The notes below the pieces were generated by a model. The model had not been told where the DNA came from. It saw only the letters and a program-made list of their open reading frames with translations, and searched no databases. DNA of 64,000 bases from Antedon mediterranea (Eukaryota > Echinodermata > Crinoidea > Comatulida > Antedonidae), in the NCBI RefSeq assembly GCF_964355755.1, contig NC_092679.1, positions 8,434,001 through 8,498,000 on the forward strand, in the 5' to 3' direction. Position 1 is the first letter of the stretch; every line of letters starts with the position of its first letter. Made by a program: the position numbers and the translations under genes. Below, piece by piece: positions 1 to 11,074 of the stretch.

Positions 1-1249
1 TTTTGTCCTTTTTTAAGGTTTTTTAAAATGGATATTGGCACTACTTTGATGAGCGATATTTTTGTGTTGTTCATTTAATTATAAAAAATAATTAGTGTAT
101 GCATAATAACAATGCATTGTGTACCTGTTTCAAATTTTTTTTTTTTTTTTTATTTCATACTTTGGGAGATACCATTTATTTAAAAAGGGGTGTTTTTCAC
201 TTTTTTTAAATTGTTCAATGCAACTAAACTTTACTTCACCATAACGCCCAAAGTGGTGTATTTTTTTAGCTGATTTATTACAAATAGGTAGTTCTAATGT
301 TTAATAATTGATTTCTAAAATATAATACTGGGGTAAATTTAAAATCTACAAGCAGTGTTGCGAGAAACATAGGCGTTTTTATATAAAAAAAAAACATGGT
401 ATATTAGTAAAAACATTTTATTTTCTTTGATTATTTGATTTGAAACTCATTGGTCAGAAAAATTCTTAATGTTTTATATAGTTCTAGTTGTGTTGTGAGA
501 AAAAAAAAATTAATTTTTAATTATAGATTCTGTAATTCCCAGTTTTAATGTCATTTTATAGGTTATATCCTCTGGAAATTTGAATAAATTATCAGATCGT
601 TGTGAATTTTAATCTTTGCAACAGATTACTCCTCTCTTATTTTGAAGCTCCTCTTTCATTTGTTTACTTCTTTTATTTGCTAACCTAAGCAGATCCCATA
701 TGCCCATCCACCACCACTTTCGACTACCACCCCTCCCCACCCCCACCCCGACTATAACCACAAAAAGATAAACTGCAACACTTTGGTCGATCATCCACTA
801 TAGAGTGTCAAATGCATGCATTCAAGCACCACCCACACTGCCGCTACTATCGCCCCAATGAATAGACGGATTCAAACTCCTCCATCCAACCACCTCCCCC
901 TTTTCTCCAAGCCCCCACCCACCCCAAGTTAAAAATTGCAATGCAAAAGATAGGACATAAAGTTAAGTTTTTAGACCCTCGCCTTCAACCACCTAACTAT
1001 TTAAAAGTCCTGGATCCACCACTTTCCCCTCCCCAAAATAGAACCAATCAAAAGTCAATGATATACTCAGGTATGTTAATGCTACATAACAAATATTGAA
1101 GCCCTGATTTGAAATTTCATTTCATTTAAGGTCAGCATGTAAAATATCACACTTTATTATTAAATATTGGTTTTAAATTCTATATTTTTTTTACTGTGAT
1201 GGTTGGATTCAGTAATAATTATTAATTAATAATTATCTGATAATTATTT

Positions 1250-2880
1250 AATTTCCCTTAGTTATGCATAGCAACAGTTACTATGGTAACTAAAAATGAG
1301 ATATTCTTTAGATTTTGCATATTTATCTCATACAAATTTAAATTTGTAGATTATTAGCAGGCATGCCTTATTTGCATTTTCAAATTACCGTTTCACAAGG
1401 TCATATTCGTAAGCACTTTCTTCTGTGATTATTTTTATTCATGAAAACCCCATATTTTATTTACAGCGGCCACCTCCCTTAACGGACGCACTTTGAAAAG
1501 CCTGTTTGTTCTTCCTATCTAATTAGTGCATTTGGTGCTTACCGTAAGCAGCTGCGAGCACCTTTTTATACTAAAAATGAGATTTTTTGTAAGCGGCCAA
1601 TCGAAAAATGTGATACTTATTGCATGGACCTATGAATTAGAGGTGCATGTTTATTGTATTTCTTTATATATTAGCTTTATTTTGAAGAGGTTTTAAAAAC
1701 ATTACTGTGAAGAGATGAGAAAACTACACAGATTTTGACCGACCATTTTTCATATGATAAAAGTTTTGAAAATTTGTCTGAAAATGCTAAAAAATACTAA
1801 ACCACCTGATTATAAATAATAATATGCCTACAATTAGCTGGAAAATTGAGAGGCTCGTTTCGTTAAGAATATCGTATATAGCCATAATAAGTGATTTTGG
1901 CCCTTTATCGGCAGAACCTCCCGTAAGGGGTCACCGCCCGTAAGCGGCCACTTTTCCAGGTCCCGAGGGTGGCCACTTACGGGAGGTTCAACTGTATTTA
2001 ACAAAACAATTATCCTTAGTTACGCATAGAAACAGGTTCTAAGATAACATAAATAATACATTTTGACATAACTTGACCCAAAAAATTTTTTTCACAAGGT
2101 CAGACATTTTCTGGGATTCAGTAGATAAGTAAATTTGGGAAAAGGTAGTAAAGCTATGTAATCAATTGTTTGTAGTCATGAAACCCCATATTAAAAATAT
2201 TGTACTTAGTTACGTATAGAAACAGTTGCTACAATACACTATAGGTAAAATGTTGATGTCATTTGACCTCAATATGTAAAATTTTTATTTTTTCATGAAA
2301 CTCCATATTTAATTTTTTTTTAAAATATCATTTGTTACGTAAACAGGTTTAAGATAACACTAAAGGTCATTTTTTTTTACCTTTATTCAGATTCGTCAAG
2401 ACTTTCTTTCTGAGATTATTAGGATTCAGTATTTAAAGTAAATTTGGCAAAAAGTAGAAATGTAAAACTATGTAGAAAAAATGTTTTTTATTTATGAAAA
2501 ACCCCTTATTTTTTTTAAATTTTCGCATAGAAACAGTTACTATGGTAAAATGTTGACCTCAAAATGAATGAATTTACAAGGTCAAGTTTGTCATTAATGG
2601 AATGCAGTAGAAGTAAAATTGAGAAACATGTACAAATGCAATCAATTCTTTGTATTTATAAAAACGCCATTTTTTACGTTTTTTAAAAATTACTTTCCTT
2701 AGTTACACATAGAAATGGTTGCTAAGGTAACACTATAGGTAAAATATGAAAATTGTTGAGAATTGTTATGAACTATCTTGTAAATTTTGATCAAACATTA
2801 ATAGTTGTAGTAAAGTGGGGACCTGTCCTGTTTTGCAATCTGACCCCTTTTGACCTCAAATGACCTATTTACAAGGTCAG
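1250..2880. repeat. Degenerate tandem array with RFX-like palindromes
   Basis: The block 'CTTAGTTACGCATAGAAACAG' (shown variants differ) recurs near 1258, 2015, 2207, 2332, 2521 and 2698, so the period is roughly 130-190 bp once the inserted element at 1464-1994 is removed. Each unit also carries a 'CACAAGGTCAG'-type segment (about 1393, 2094, 2573, 2871) and 'ATGAAACCCCATATT'. Several units contain GTTACTATGGTAAC-like near-palindromes. Non-coding. Confidence 0.6.
1464..1994. mobile_element. 531-bp non-autonomous DNA transposon, 6-bp TSD
   Basis: The element starts CAGCGGCCACCTCCC and ends with GGGAGGTTCAACTG, whose reverse complement starts CAGTTGAACCTCCC. The ends are therefore imperfect terminal inverted repeats of CAG...CTG type. 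It is flanked on both sides by TATTTA (1458-1463 and 1995-2000), a direct target-site duplication. Internal CCCGTAAGCGGCCAC motifs match subterminal repeats widely seen in invertebrate MITEs. It interrupts a unit of the surrounding tandem array, which gives the relative age. There is no coding capacity. The superfamily is not settled: CAG termini suggest hAT-like, but a 6-bp TSD is atypical of hAT (8 bp). Confidence 0.65.
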
Positions 2881-3465
2881 ATTTTTTGGGAGGTCTTTCT
2901 GTATCTCTTTACACAAAATAGATTAAAAAATTTATAAAAACCATTGACTCAATTATTTCCAAGTTTAACATTATTTTCCATCAACTAAATATTTCAATGC
3001 AAAATACTGTTTTTCTGGCAATTAATTGAAATAAACCTGGCAACACATTCTCCTATTTTATCTAAACTATTCGTATGACTCTAGTAGCAATATGCCATAT
3101 ATACATTTTATTATTGGATTAGCCATATTTAAATTGTGTTTCATGTGTTTTGTTTGTTGATATTTTGTTATATTTTTTGCATTTTTCGTATTTCCCTGGC
3201 AACACAAAACCTATATACGAAATTTACCCCAGTGTTTTTTTCGTGATTATTGTTGAAAAACCTATTGACTATCAAATTAAAAAACCTCATTGATTTAAAA
3301 ACACCACTTTGGAAGTTATAGGTACGTTTATGAGGTATACTTTTATAAAAAAAATATTTTTTAAAAACACCCCTTTTTAAAATAATGGTATCAACCAAAC
3401 TCCATTTTGTAATTTATTTTTTTTCTACATTAAATGGAACTCAATACATGTTGTTTACACTGCTA

Positions 3466-3724
3466 TAAACAAAAACTGTATAATGTAAGTATTTTTGGTT
3501 AAAATAAGTATACAAGTTTGTACTTTTTCACTATAGAAAATCTGTGAAAAATGGCAAAAACATCAAAATTTGGATAATTGACCGTTGTCATGGCAACGGA
3601 GGCTAAAAATTAAAATGAATGTTGTAGATATGCTTTTTATTGAAATGTCTATTCATGGTAAAAATTTGAGAGAAATCCATTTTTTTACATCTGCCACCAA
3701 ATCTTTGATTTTTACAGACAATGG
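3466..3724. other. Non-coding spacer with an X-box-like palindrome
   Basis: No gene is visible. The only structured site is the 18-bp near-palindrome CCGTTGTCATGGCAACGG at 3582-3599, which fits an RFX X-box (GTTRCC/GGYAAC half sites). Confidence 0.4.
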
Positions 3725-4985
3725 CTCTTAAGTCATATCAGGGGCAAACTTTTTGTGGATTAAAAATGGCATGTTTTACAAGAAGTTACGCGCGCACGCG
3801 TATTTAAAATTTCAAATTGCGCAAAATTAATTTCTAATCAACTTTTTACGCGATTCATGACATTTTGCGATGTAAAAAATTCCCACGTGCGCGCCAATTT
3901 TACGCGCGCGGTGGCGATTGTAGCGCTAAAACATCTTTTTTTTGCGTGAATTATGTTTTATTAGCCTTTTATAGTAATTTGACCAATTTTTATACAATTT
4001 CTACTTAAAATTACGTCATACGAGCACGTCGAATTGTTCAATTTGCACGCCTTTTTAATGAATTTGAATTTGCCTTTTTTTAAACAGTCGTAGTTTCTAA
4101 ACTAAATGGTGAAAGTTATTTTTATTACATATTCTGGAAGTTGATGAGTTGTAGATATCAAATCATACATTAATATGGCTAACAGGACATTGTGACGTCA
4201 TCGTATGGCCACGCGAATATAAAATATAGGATTTTTGTCTCCGTTATTGCTCATCACATTCAATGGAGCGCATCACGCTTATCCGTATTCCATTTTCTCC
4301 GAGATTTTAATATTGTCTAGGTCAATCAACTATCTTTCGCATGAGTCAAAAATATTTTAATTTTTATGACGTCATCATGCCTAAAAATTTAAATTACGTG
4401 GGTCATTAATTTCATCTTTACAGTAAATTTTAATCTGTTATAGCTCGTACGAATGAAATGTGATAATCACGATTAAAACGTTTTCTGGAAGCTATTGAAT
4501 TGTAGATAAGAAATCATGTGAACATTTTGCCAATCGGATCTTGTGACGTCATCATATGGCCAGTTAAATAATATCGTATTTTCATCTTTTGCGTAATAGT
4601 TCATCACATTTAAAAGAGCGCGCATCAATATTTCACCTGTTCAAATTTCTTCTACACGTTAATATATTGTTGCTGAGATAATTTCCTTCCGAAATTGCTA
4701 CATTCGCGTTTCATTTTGAAACCGTCAATATGTTAAAAATTTGAATAAATAAGCGGGTCCCGTAATTTCACCTATTCTACACTGTATGTGATATGTATAC
4801 AGATTATACTGTGTATACTATATGACACAAAATAACAGAATTCAGCAATAACAACATATCATATTCTTCAGTTCAGGTCACAATGACATAATCTTTTTCC
4901 GTGTGCAATATTCCAACGTATGACGTACACGTGGCGTTTGTCGTGCGGATAACTAACTCGTCAAAGTGACGAGTTTCATGTCTAG
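3725..4985 (+). mobile_element. Helentron/Helitron2-like element, copy 1 (5' truncated)
   Basis: Shares long colinear similarity with the copies at 4986, 6491, 7888 and 12096: the ACGCGCGCACGCG block, TACGAGCACGT, 'TGACGTCATCGTATGGCCAC', the GTATAC-rich segment and the 3' end. The 3' end has GTGCGGATAAC, then a hairpin (ACTCGTC...GACGAGT), then a terminal CTAG at 4982-4985. The copy lacks the 5' terminal GTTATCCGC palindrome. Non-coding. Confidence 0.6.
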
Positions 4986-6490
4986 TTCTTCTGTCTTTCT
5001 TCCTTTTTTTGTGAGCCCTGTTTCTCTAAAATGTGTAAACAGAACATATCGTAACTTTGTCAACATATAGACATTTACGTGAAGTTGTGCACCTCCTATT
5101 TTTGAAAAACGTCAGAGTTGCGCAACGTGACTTGTACGCAATTTTATGAATTTAGATGATTGATCATAGATTAAAAACCAAAAGTCATTTTGTATTGAGA
5201 CTTGGTGACAATTTAATTCATATCAAGAGTCAACTTTCTGTGGATTAAAAATGGCATGTTTCACACAAAGTTACGCGCGCACGCGCATTTCAAATTTTAA
5301 AATGCGAAAGATCAATTTCTAATCAACTTTCTACGCGTTTCATGTAATTTTAAGCATGTCAAAAATTCCAACGCGCGTGCAAATATTTACGCGGGCGGTG
5401 GGCACGTAGAGTTAAAAACATCATTTTTTCGAGTGATTTATGTTTTTCTAGACTTTTCTGGTAACTTTACCAACTTTTAAACAATTTCGACTTAAAGTTA
5501 CGTCATACGAGCACGTGGAATTGGACAATTTGCATGCGTTTTTTATGAAAAAGTTCCAAAATTTGTAAAAATTATGCATTTTTTTAAACAGTTGTAATTT
5601 CTAAACTACACCGTCAACTTTTTGTGGATTACATATTCTGGAAGTTGATGAGTTGTAGATATCGGATCATGTATTAATATAGCTAACCGGACATTGTGAC
5701 GTCATTATCGTATGGCCACGCGAATATAAAATTTAGGATTTTTGTATCTTTCGTCATTGCTCATTACATTTAATAGAGCGCATCTCCACTTATCCGTTTT
5801 CCATTTTCACCCGATTTTGATATTGTCTAGGTCAATCAACCATCTTTCGCATGAGTTAAAAATATTTTAATTTTTATGACGTCATCATGTCTAAAAATTT
5901 AAATTACGTGTGGCATTAATTTCATCTTTACAGTAAATTTTAATCTGTTATAGCTCGTAAGAATAAAATGTGATAATCACGATTAAAACGTTTTGTGGAA
6001 GCTATTGGATTGAAGATACAAAATCATGTGAAAATGTTGCCAATCGGATGTTGTGACATCATCATATGGCCAGTTAAATAAAAAATGTTGTATTTTCATC
6101 TTTTGCGTCATAATTCATTACATTTAAAAGAGCGCGAATCAATATTTCACGTATTCAAATTTCTTCTACACGTTAATATGTTGTTTCTGAGATAATTTCC
6201 TTCCGAAATTGCTACCTTCGCATTTCATTTTAAAACCCTCAACATGTTAAAAATTGCAATAAATGGCAGGTCCCATAATTTCACTCATTCTACACTGTAT
6301 GTAATATGTATACATATTATACTATATATACTATATGACACAAAATTCAGCACTAACAACATATCATATTCTTCAGTTCAGGTCATAATGCCATAATCTT
6401 TTTTCTGTGTGCAATATTCCAACGTATGACGTGCACGTGGCGTTGTCGTGCGGATAACTAACTCGTCAAAGTGATGAGTTACATATCTAG
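4986..6490 (+). mobile_element. Helentron/Helitron2-like element, copy 2
   Basis: It begins directly after the CTAG of copy 1, at the TTCTTCTGTCTTTC segment that follows the T tract in full copies. It therefore lacks the extreme 5' terminus. Internal blocks follow the family order. It ends with GTGCGGATAACTAACTCGTC, a hairpin, and CTAG at 6487-6490. It contains two intact TGACGTCA octamers (5697-5704, 5877-5884). No ORF looks coding. Confidence 0.6.
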
Positions 6491-7887
6491 TTAGTTATCC
6501 GCACTTGGCGGATAACTCCTTGTGATTGTATGGGATCATCATTTTTTTTTTTGGTTATCCGCAACTTAGTTGCAGGATACCCATGTGATTGTAAATATCT
6601 TTTTTTTTCATCTTCTTTGTTATTCTTCTTTCTTTCCCGGATTTTTGTTACCAGCATATCTCTATTGCTTGTGAACATAACTTTGTATAACTTGGTAAAA
6701 AGATTGACATTGAAGTGTAGATGTGCAGCCAAGCTTTTGGACGATGTCAGATCCGCGTTGCGTAAGTTACGCGCGATTTTATGAATTTCTATAACTGATC
6801 ATAAATTTAGAACCAACAAATATTGTTTCATGAAACTTAATAAAATTATAATTCATATCATGGGTCAATTTTCTATGGATTAAAAATGGCCTGTTTTACA
6901 AGAAGTTACGTGTGCACGCGCATTTAAAATTTCAAAATGCGCAAAATTAATTTCTAATCAACTTTCTACGCTGATCATGACATTTTGAGCATGTCAACAA
7001 TTTAAGTCATATCATGCGCAAACTTTCTATGCGCAAACTTTCTATGGCATGTTTCAAAGAAAGTTACGCGCGCACGCGCGTTTACAATTTCATAATACGG
7101 AAAATCAATTTCTAATCAACTTTCTACGCGTTTCATGTCATTTTGAGCATTTCAACAATTTTTTTACGCGCGCTTGCGCATATAGCGCAAAAACATCATT
7201 TTTTTTCTTGATTTTTGTGTTTTTAGCCTTTTGTAGTAAATTTACCAATTTTCAATCAATTTCGACTTAAAATTACGTCATACGAGCACGTAGAATTGGA
7301 TAATTTGAGCACGTTTTTGATGAAAAACTTCAAAAATTCGTCAAAATTATGTATTTTTTTAAACAGTCATAAATTCTAAACTACGCGGTGAACTTTTTTT
7401 AAATTACATATTCTGGAAGTAGATGAGTTGTACTTCTCGAATCATGCATTGATATGGCTACTGGACATTGTGACATCATCGTATGGCCACCTGAATATAA
7501 AATATAGGATTTTTGTCTCTTTAGTCATAGCGCGTCACATTTAATAGAGCGCATCTCTACTTATCCGTATTCCATTTCCCTCCATTTTTTTATATTGTCT
7601 AGGTCAATCAATTACTTTTACATGATTTATCATTTTTAACATTGTGCTGACGTCATCATGTTGAAAAGCGTCAATAACTTTGGTCACTTATTTTCACCTA
7701 TTCTGCACTGTATGTTGTACGTATACAGTATATAGTGTATACTGTATATACTTAGACGTGACACAAAATAGAGAGCACACTGAAATTGTTTCAATGGCAT
7801 AATCGTTTTTCTGCGCGCAATATTCTAACGTATGACGTGCACGTGGCCTTTGCGGTGCGGATAACTTAACTCGTCCGTAGTGACTAG
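6491..7887 (+). mobile_element. Helentron/Helitron2-like element, copy 3 (rearranged)
   Basis: The 5' terminus AGTTATCCGCACTTGGCGGATAACT (given here only as a description of a short inverted repeat at 6493-6517) lies immediately 3' of copy 2. A second 5' terminus (TGGTTATCCGCAACTTAG) follows at about 6551, so two 5' ends are stacked. An internal duplication near 7005-7060 repeats the ACGCGCGCACGCG region. The 3' end hairpin (7870-7887) has decayed, with GACTAGT in place of GACGAGT. Short ORFs at 6530-6784 and 7049-7270 lie inside and show no protein-like composition. Confidence 0.55.
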
Positions 7888-9472
7888 TTGGTTATCCGCC
7901 TTGGCGGATAACCCCTCGTTATTGTCAGGATCTTTTTTTTTTTTCTTTTTTTTTTGTGGTTATCCGCACTTGGCAATTTTTAATCAACTTTCTACGCGTT
8001 TCATGTCATTTTGAGCATTTCAAAAATGTCCACGCGTGCGCAATTTTTTACGCGCACGTAGCGCAAAAATATCTTCTTTTTTTCTAGATTTTTGTTCTTT
8101 CAACCTTTTCGAGGAATTTTACCAACTTTCAACTAATTTCGACTTAAAATCACGTCATACGAGCACGTAGAATTGAATAATTTGCGCGCGTTTTTGATGA
8201 AATACCGTAGTTCCTCGGGTATAATCCCACCTCGGGTATAATCCCACCCCCGACTTTACGATTACCTTCACACGCAAGCATATCCCCGGGCAAAGTCCCA
8301 GTGTATAATTTTACATTAGGCCAGAGGTGGGCCTAGGCCTACTGTAGCTAGCTAGGCCGACGTCAATTTCTCACCAAAAAAATAGAGTGATTTCTCTGAA
8401 TTTGGCTGACTTAAAACTCATCAAACAATACAACCTTAAGGCCCCGATGGTCACGTTCTGTACATCCTTTCGCCGTCGTGTACATTCTTTCTTGTTGTTT
8501 ACACTACTACTGTGCATGCTTGATTACCGTAAAAAAAACACCGCCCTCTATACCGACCAGCTTGTGCACAGTAGAGTTTGTGTCACATGCAACAAAATGC
8601 GATTCGAGCGTGTGAGTGAACATGTATCGATCGAGTTCATGTCGATTTAGGAAGCTAGGCCTAGATCACATTTTAGGGTATTTTTTAAGTAGAAATCTCG
8701 GAGAAAACCAGTTAGGCCGCCTAGGCCTAGATGGCCTGGCCGTCTAATTGCTAGGCCTACATCGGAATATAGCTTTTAGATAGCCTAAATCGTAGCTAGA
8801 AGAAATATCGTCATTTTCAGTTCATGCAGCGGGAAATCCCCGGGTATAGTCCCACCTCCCAAATTCGGGCAAATTTCACGTACAAGGGGGGTGGGATTAT
8901 ACCCGGGGAACTACGGTAGTTCAAAAATTTTTGAAAATTATGCCTTTTTTAAAACAGTCATAGATTCTAAACTACGTGGTAAATTTTTTTTAAATTACAG
9001 ATTCTGGAAGTAGATGAGTTGTAATATCGAATCATGCATGAATATGGCTAACCGGACGTTGTGACGTCATCGTATGGCCACGATATTGGATTTTTGTATC
9101 TTTTGTCATAGCTCATCACATTAAATAGAGCGCATCTTCACTTATCCGTATCCCATTTCCCTCCATTTTTTTGTATTGTCTAGGTCAATCAATTATCTTT
9201 CGCATGATTCACCATTTTTAAAATTGTGATGACGTCATCATGTTCAAAAGCATCAATAACTTTTCACTTATTTTCAACTATTCTGCACTGTATGTAGTAC
9301 GTATACAGTATAGTGTATACCGTATATACTTAGACGTGAAATAGAGAGCGCACTATCATTTTTTAATGGCATAATCGTTATACTGCACGTGACGTGCATG
9401 TGGCGTTTGCGCTGCGGATAACCTAACGCCGCGGATAACCTAACTCGTCCGTGGTGACGAGTTCAAATCTAG
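7888..9472 (+). mobile_element. Helentron/Helitron2-like element, copy 4 (interrupted)
   Basis: It starts with GGTTATCCGCCTTGGCGGATAACC at 7888-7911. A second start, GGTTATCCGCACTTGGC, at about 7957 is joined directly to internal sequence, so the 5' third is deleted. A 716-bp TIR element is inserted at 8203-8918. The 3' end has two tandem GCGGATAACCTAAC segments, then a perfect hairpin (ACTCGTC/GACGAGT), TCAAAT and CTAG at 9469-9472. Confidence 0.6.
8203..8918. mobile_element. 716-bp TIR element (MITE) nested in copy 4
   Basis: The left end TACCGTAGTTCCTCGGGTAT continues into AATCCCACC. The right end (8890-8918) is its near-perfect inverted complement, ending GGGGAACTACGGTA. The 17-bp motif CTCGGGTATAATCCCAC is tandemly doubled at the left end. 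The outermost TA may be the duplicated target dinucleotide of a Tc1/mariner-type insertion. The uninterrupted target can be read from sister Helentron-like copies (gatgaaa...ttcaaaa). An 87-codon ORF (8387-8650) lies inside but resembles no transposase I know, so the element is probably non-autonomous. Confidence 0.65.
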
Positions 9473-9654
9473 TTTATGTTAAAACTCATTTCATAGCGAA
9501 ATACGTACATTTTATATGCCCCACTTAAAATGGATCTTTACCAAATTTAAACCACATAGATATGTGGTCAAGGGCAACTCCACTAAATTGTGGAGGCAAA
9601 CCAGGATCACAGTTTTGTACCACTTTTTATTATTTTACAATTTGGATCTCTTTT

Positions 9655-9786
9655 CTCTCTCTCTCTCTCTGATTGATCTTGTTATTATTGTTACTATTAT
9701 TATTATTACTACTATTGCTACTATTATTACTATTACTGCTATTATTAATATTACTGCTATTATTAATATTAATTACTACTATCATA
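9655..9786 (+). repeat. Microsatellites (CT)n and (ATT/ACT)n before a splice acceptor
   Basis: A run of CTCTCTCTCT is followed by about 110 bp of ATT/ACT triplets that lead directly into the AG acceptor of the next exon at 9786-9787. The triplet tract partly replaces a normal polypyrimidine tract. It also keeps a false upstream reading frame open from 9516. Confidence 0.7.
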
Positions 9787-9787
9787 G

Positions 9788-10019
9788 GAGGGACATGGAG
9801 AATGCATTAACATGGATACAAGAGTGCCAAGCAAAGTATGGATTCATGCCAAGTTTCCATGACATATTAGTACATCTCATCAATGATGGTGACAAGGATA
9901 TGTTGCAGAAAGGAATGGAGTTCAGTAGTTCTCATCATGGGGATATTAATATGCTATATGATATGACATTTGCATTTTTGACAACTGGAAAATTTGAAGA
10001 AGCAAAAAAAATTATTGAT
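9788..10019 (+). CDS. LRPPRC: LRPPRC-like PPR protein, internal exon
   Basis: This exon is bounded by an acceptor (ATCATAG at 9781-9787) and a consensus donor (GTAAGT from 10020). It encodes about 77 residues starting RDMENALTWIQECQ and ending FEEAKKIID. They form paired helices typical of degenerate pentatricopeptide repeats (F/Y-x-x-I-L-x-x-L-I...G). LRPPRC is a mitochondrial RNA-binding protein that, with SLIRP, stabilises and promotes polyadenylation of mitochondrial mRNAs. The assignment rests mainly on the next exon, which joins this one in phase 0. Upstream coding in the 9516-9787 frame is microsatellite and intron, not gene. Earlier exons must lie before this one, probably outside the window, because none was recognised in 1-9787. 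Confidence 0.75.
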
Positions 10020-10110
10020 GTAAGTTTTAATATCATTACTGTACTCTAGATGAATAAGATATTTTACCTATTTTTTACCTAAAATTGTGCAGCATTAAAT
10101 TATCTTTTTT

Positions 10111-10790
10111 TAGTTCACTATGTCGGTCGGTCTGTCTGTCTGTCGGTCCGGTATCACTATGCGTGTTATCGCTTTCTGACCTTATCTTGATATCAGTTTA
10201 ATCTAGCTAAGTCAATTTTTCACAGTATATTCCTTATGGCCAGGAATCGATATGGTTATGTTTTCACGGTGTGCAATAAAAAATTACGCGGTCTACGCAC
10301 GATTTAACGAAATCACGTTTGTAATCATATCTTCACAACCATGAATCACAATTATATAAAATTTGGTACTCATAAATTTCAGGGCATAAATCATCATATG
10401 GCAATACAATTACGTGCGTAGCGCATGTAACGCATGCGTACGCGCGCTTAAAATTTTCTAAATTTATTTTCGATAAAATAAGAGTACGTTTCAGCCAATT
10501 TTAAGAGTTTACAAAATTGCCATGAGTGCGCAGATTTTTGCGCGCGCACTGCGCGTTAAATGTTATTGCTCACTCTTTTTGCCCGATTTCTGTTTTCTTG
10601 ACTTACTTTTCAACTAGAAATTACGTTATACGAGCACGTCAAAAGTGACAGGCTGCACGTGTAAATTAAAAAAATATAAATGTTTTTAAACATTTCAACA
10701 TTTTTAAACATGTTCAGTAATTTTGGTCAGTATAGTTCACTATGTCTGTCGGTCTGTCTGTCGGTCCGGTATCACTATGCATTGTAGCAC
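10111..10790. repeat. Direct-repeat-bounded intronic repeat (622 bp period)
   Basis: A ~50-bp segment (TAGTTCACTATGTC, then GTCT/GTCG repeats, then CCGGTATCACTATGC) occurs at 10111 and again at 10733. Between the copies is a segment with ACGCGCG blocks and 'TTATACGAGCACGTCAA', which echoes the internal order of the Helentron-like family (ACGCGCG, then ACGAGCACGT). It may be a distant relative of that family or a tandem dimer of another element. Confidence 0.45.
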
Positions 10791-11074
10791 GCGACTTAAT
10801 GGCTGTTGGCCTTGTTTTATATTAGGTCAAACAAAAATAGTTTTCTGTCAAAGTTCGAAATTGTTTGGGGAGGCGATTGTTTAACAAAATGCTCCCTGGT
10901 ATGGTCTGGTATATGGCTGATGTATGCTCATGTTGTCAGCCAGATGATTGAGAGCACAAATGATCATAATAAATAACAAATAATCTCTACCTAAATTTAA
11001 ATCAACCTCAGGGTGGTCACTTACGAGATTGCTTTACGATGGAGGTGGATAGACTGATAGCTAGGTAAAGATTG

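Larger units (their letters stand above)
98..3465. repeat. Diverged long inverted repeat (arms ~98-365 and ~3200-3465)
   Basis: The left arm reads in order a GATACCATT motif, AAAAAGGGGTGTTTTT, CCAAAGTGGTGT, ACTGGGGTAAATTT and GTGTTGC. The reverse complement of 3200-3465 shows the same motifs in the same order with similar spacing. By eye the arms are roughly 70% alike over about 265 bp. The left arm may begin before the window. This could be the pair of ends of an old ~3.4 kb foldback or DNA transposon. No transposase ORF lies between the arms, only the tandem array and a MITE, so the autonomous family is unknown. Confidence 0.55.

Noticed and set aside
609-794. Minus-strand ORF with a GVGVGRGG segment
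   Set aside because: Comes from a C-rich CCACCCCC low-complexity tract; no homology or gene context.
8387-8650. 87-codon ORF as a possible gene
   Set aside because: Lies wholly inside a TIR element and has no recognisable domain.
9516-9787. Upstream extension of the LRPPRC exon frame
   Set aside because: Encodes low-complexity Ile/Thr from the ATT/ACT microsatellite and ends at a splice acceptor, so it is intron.
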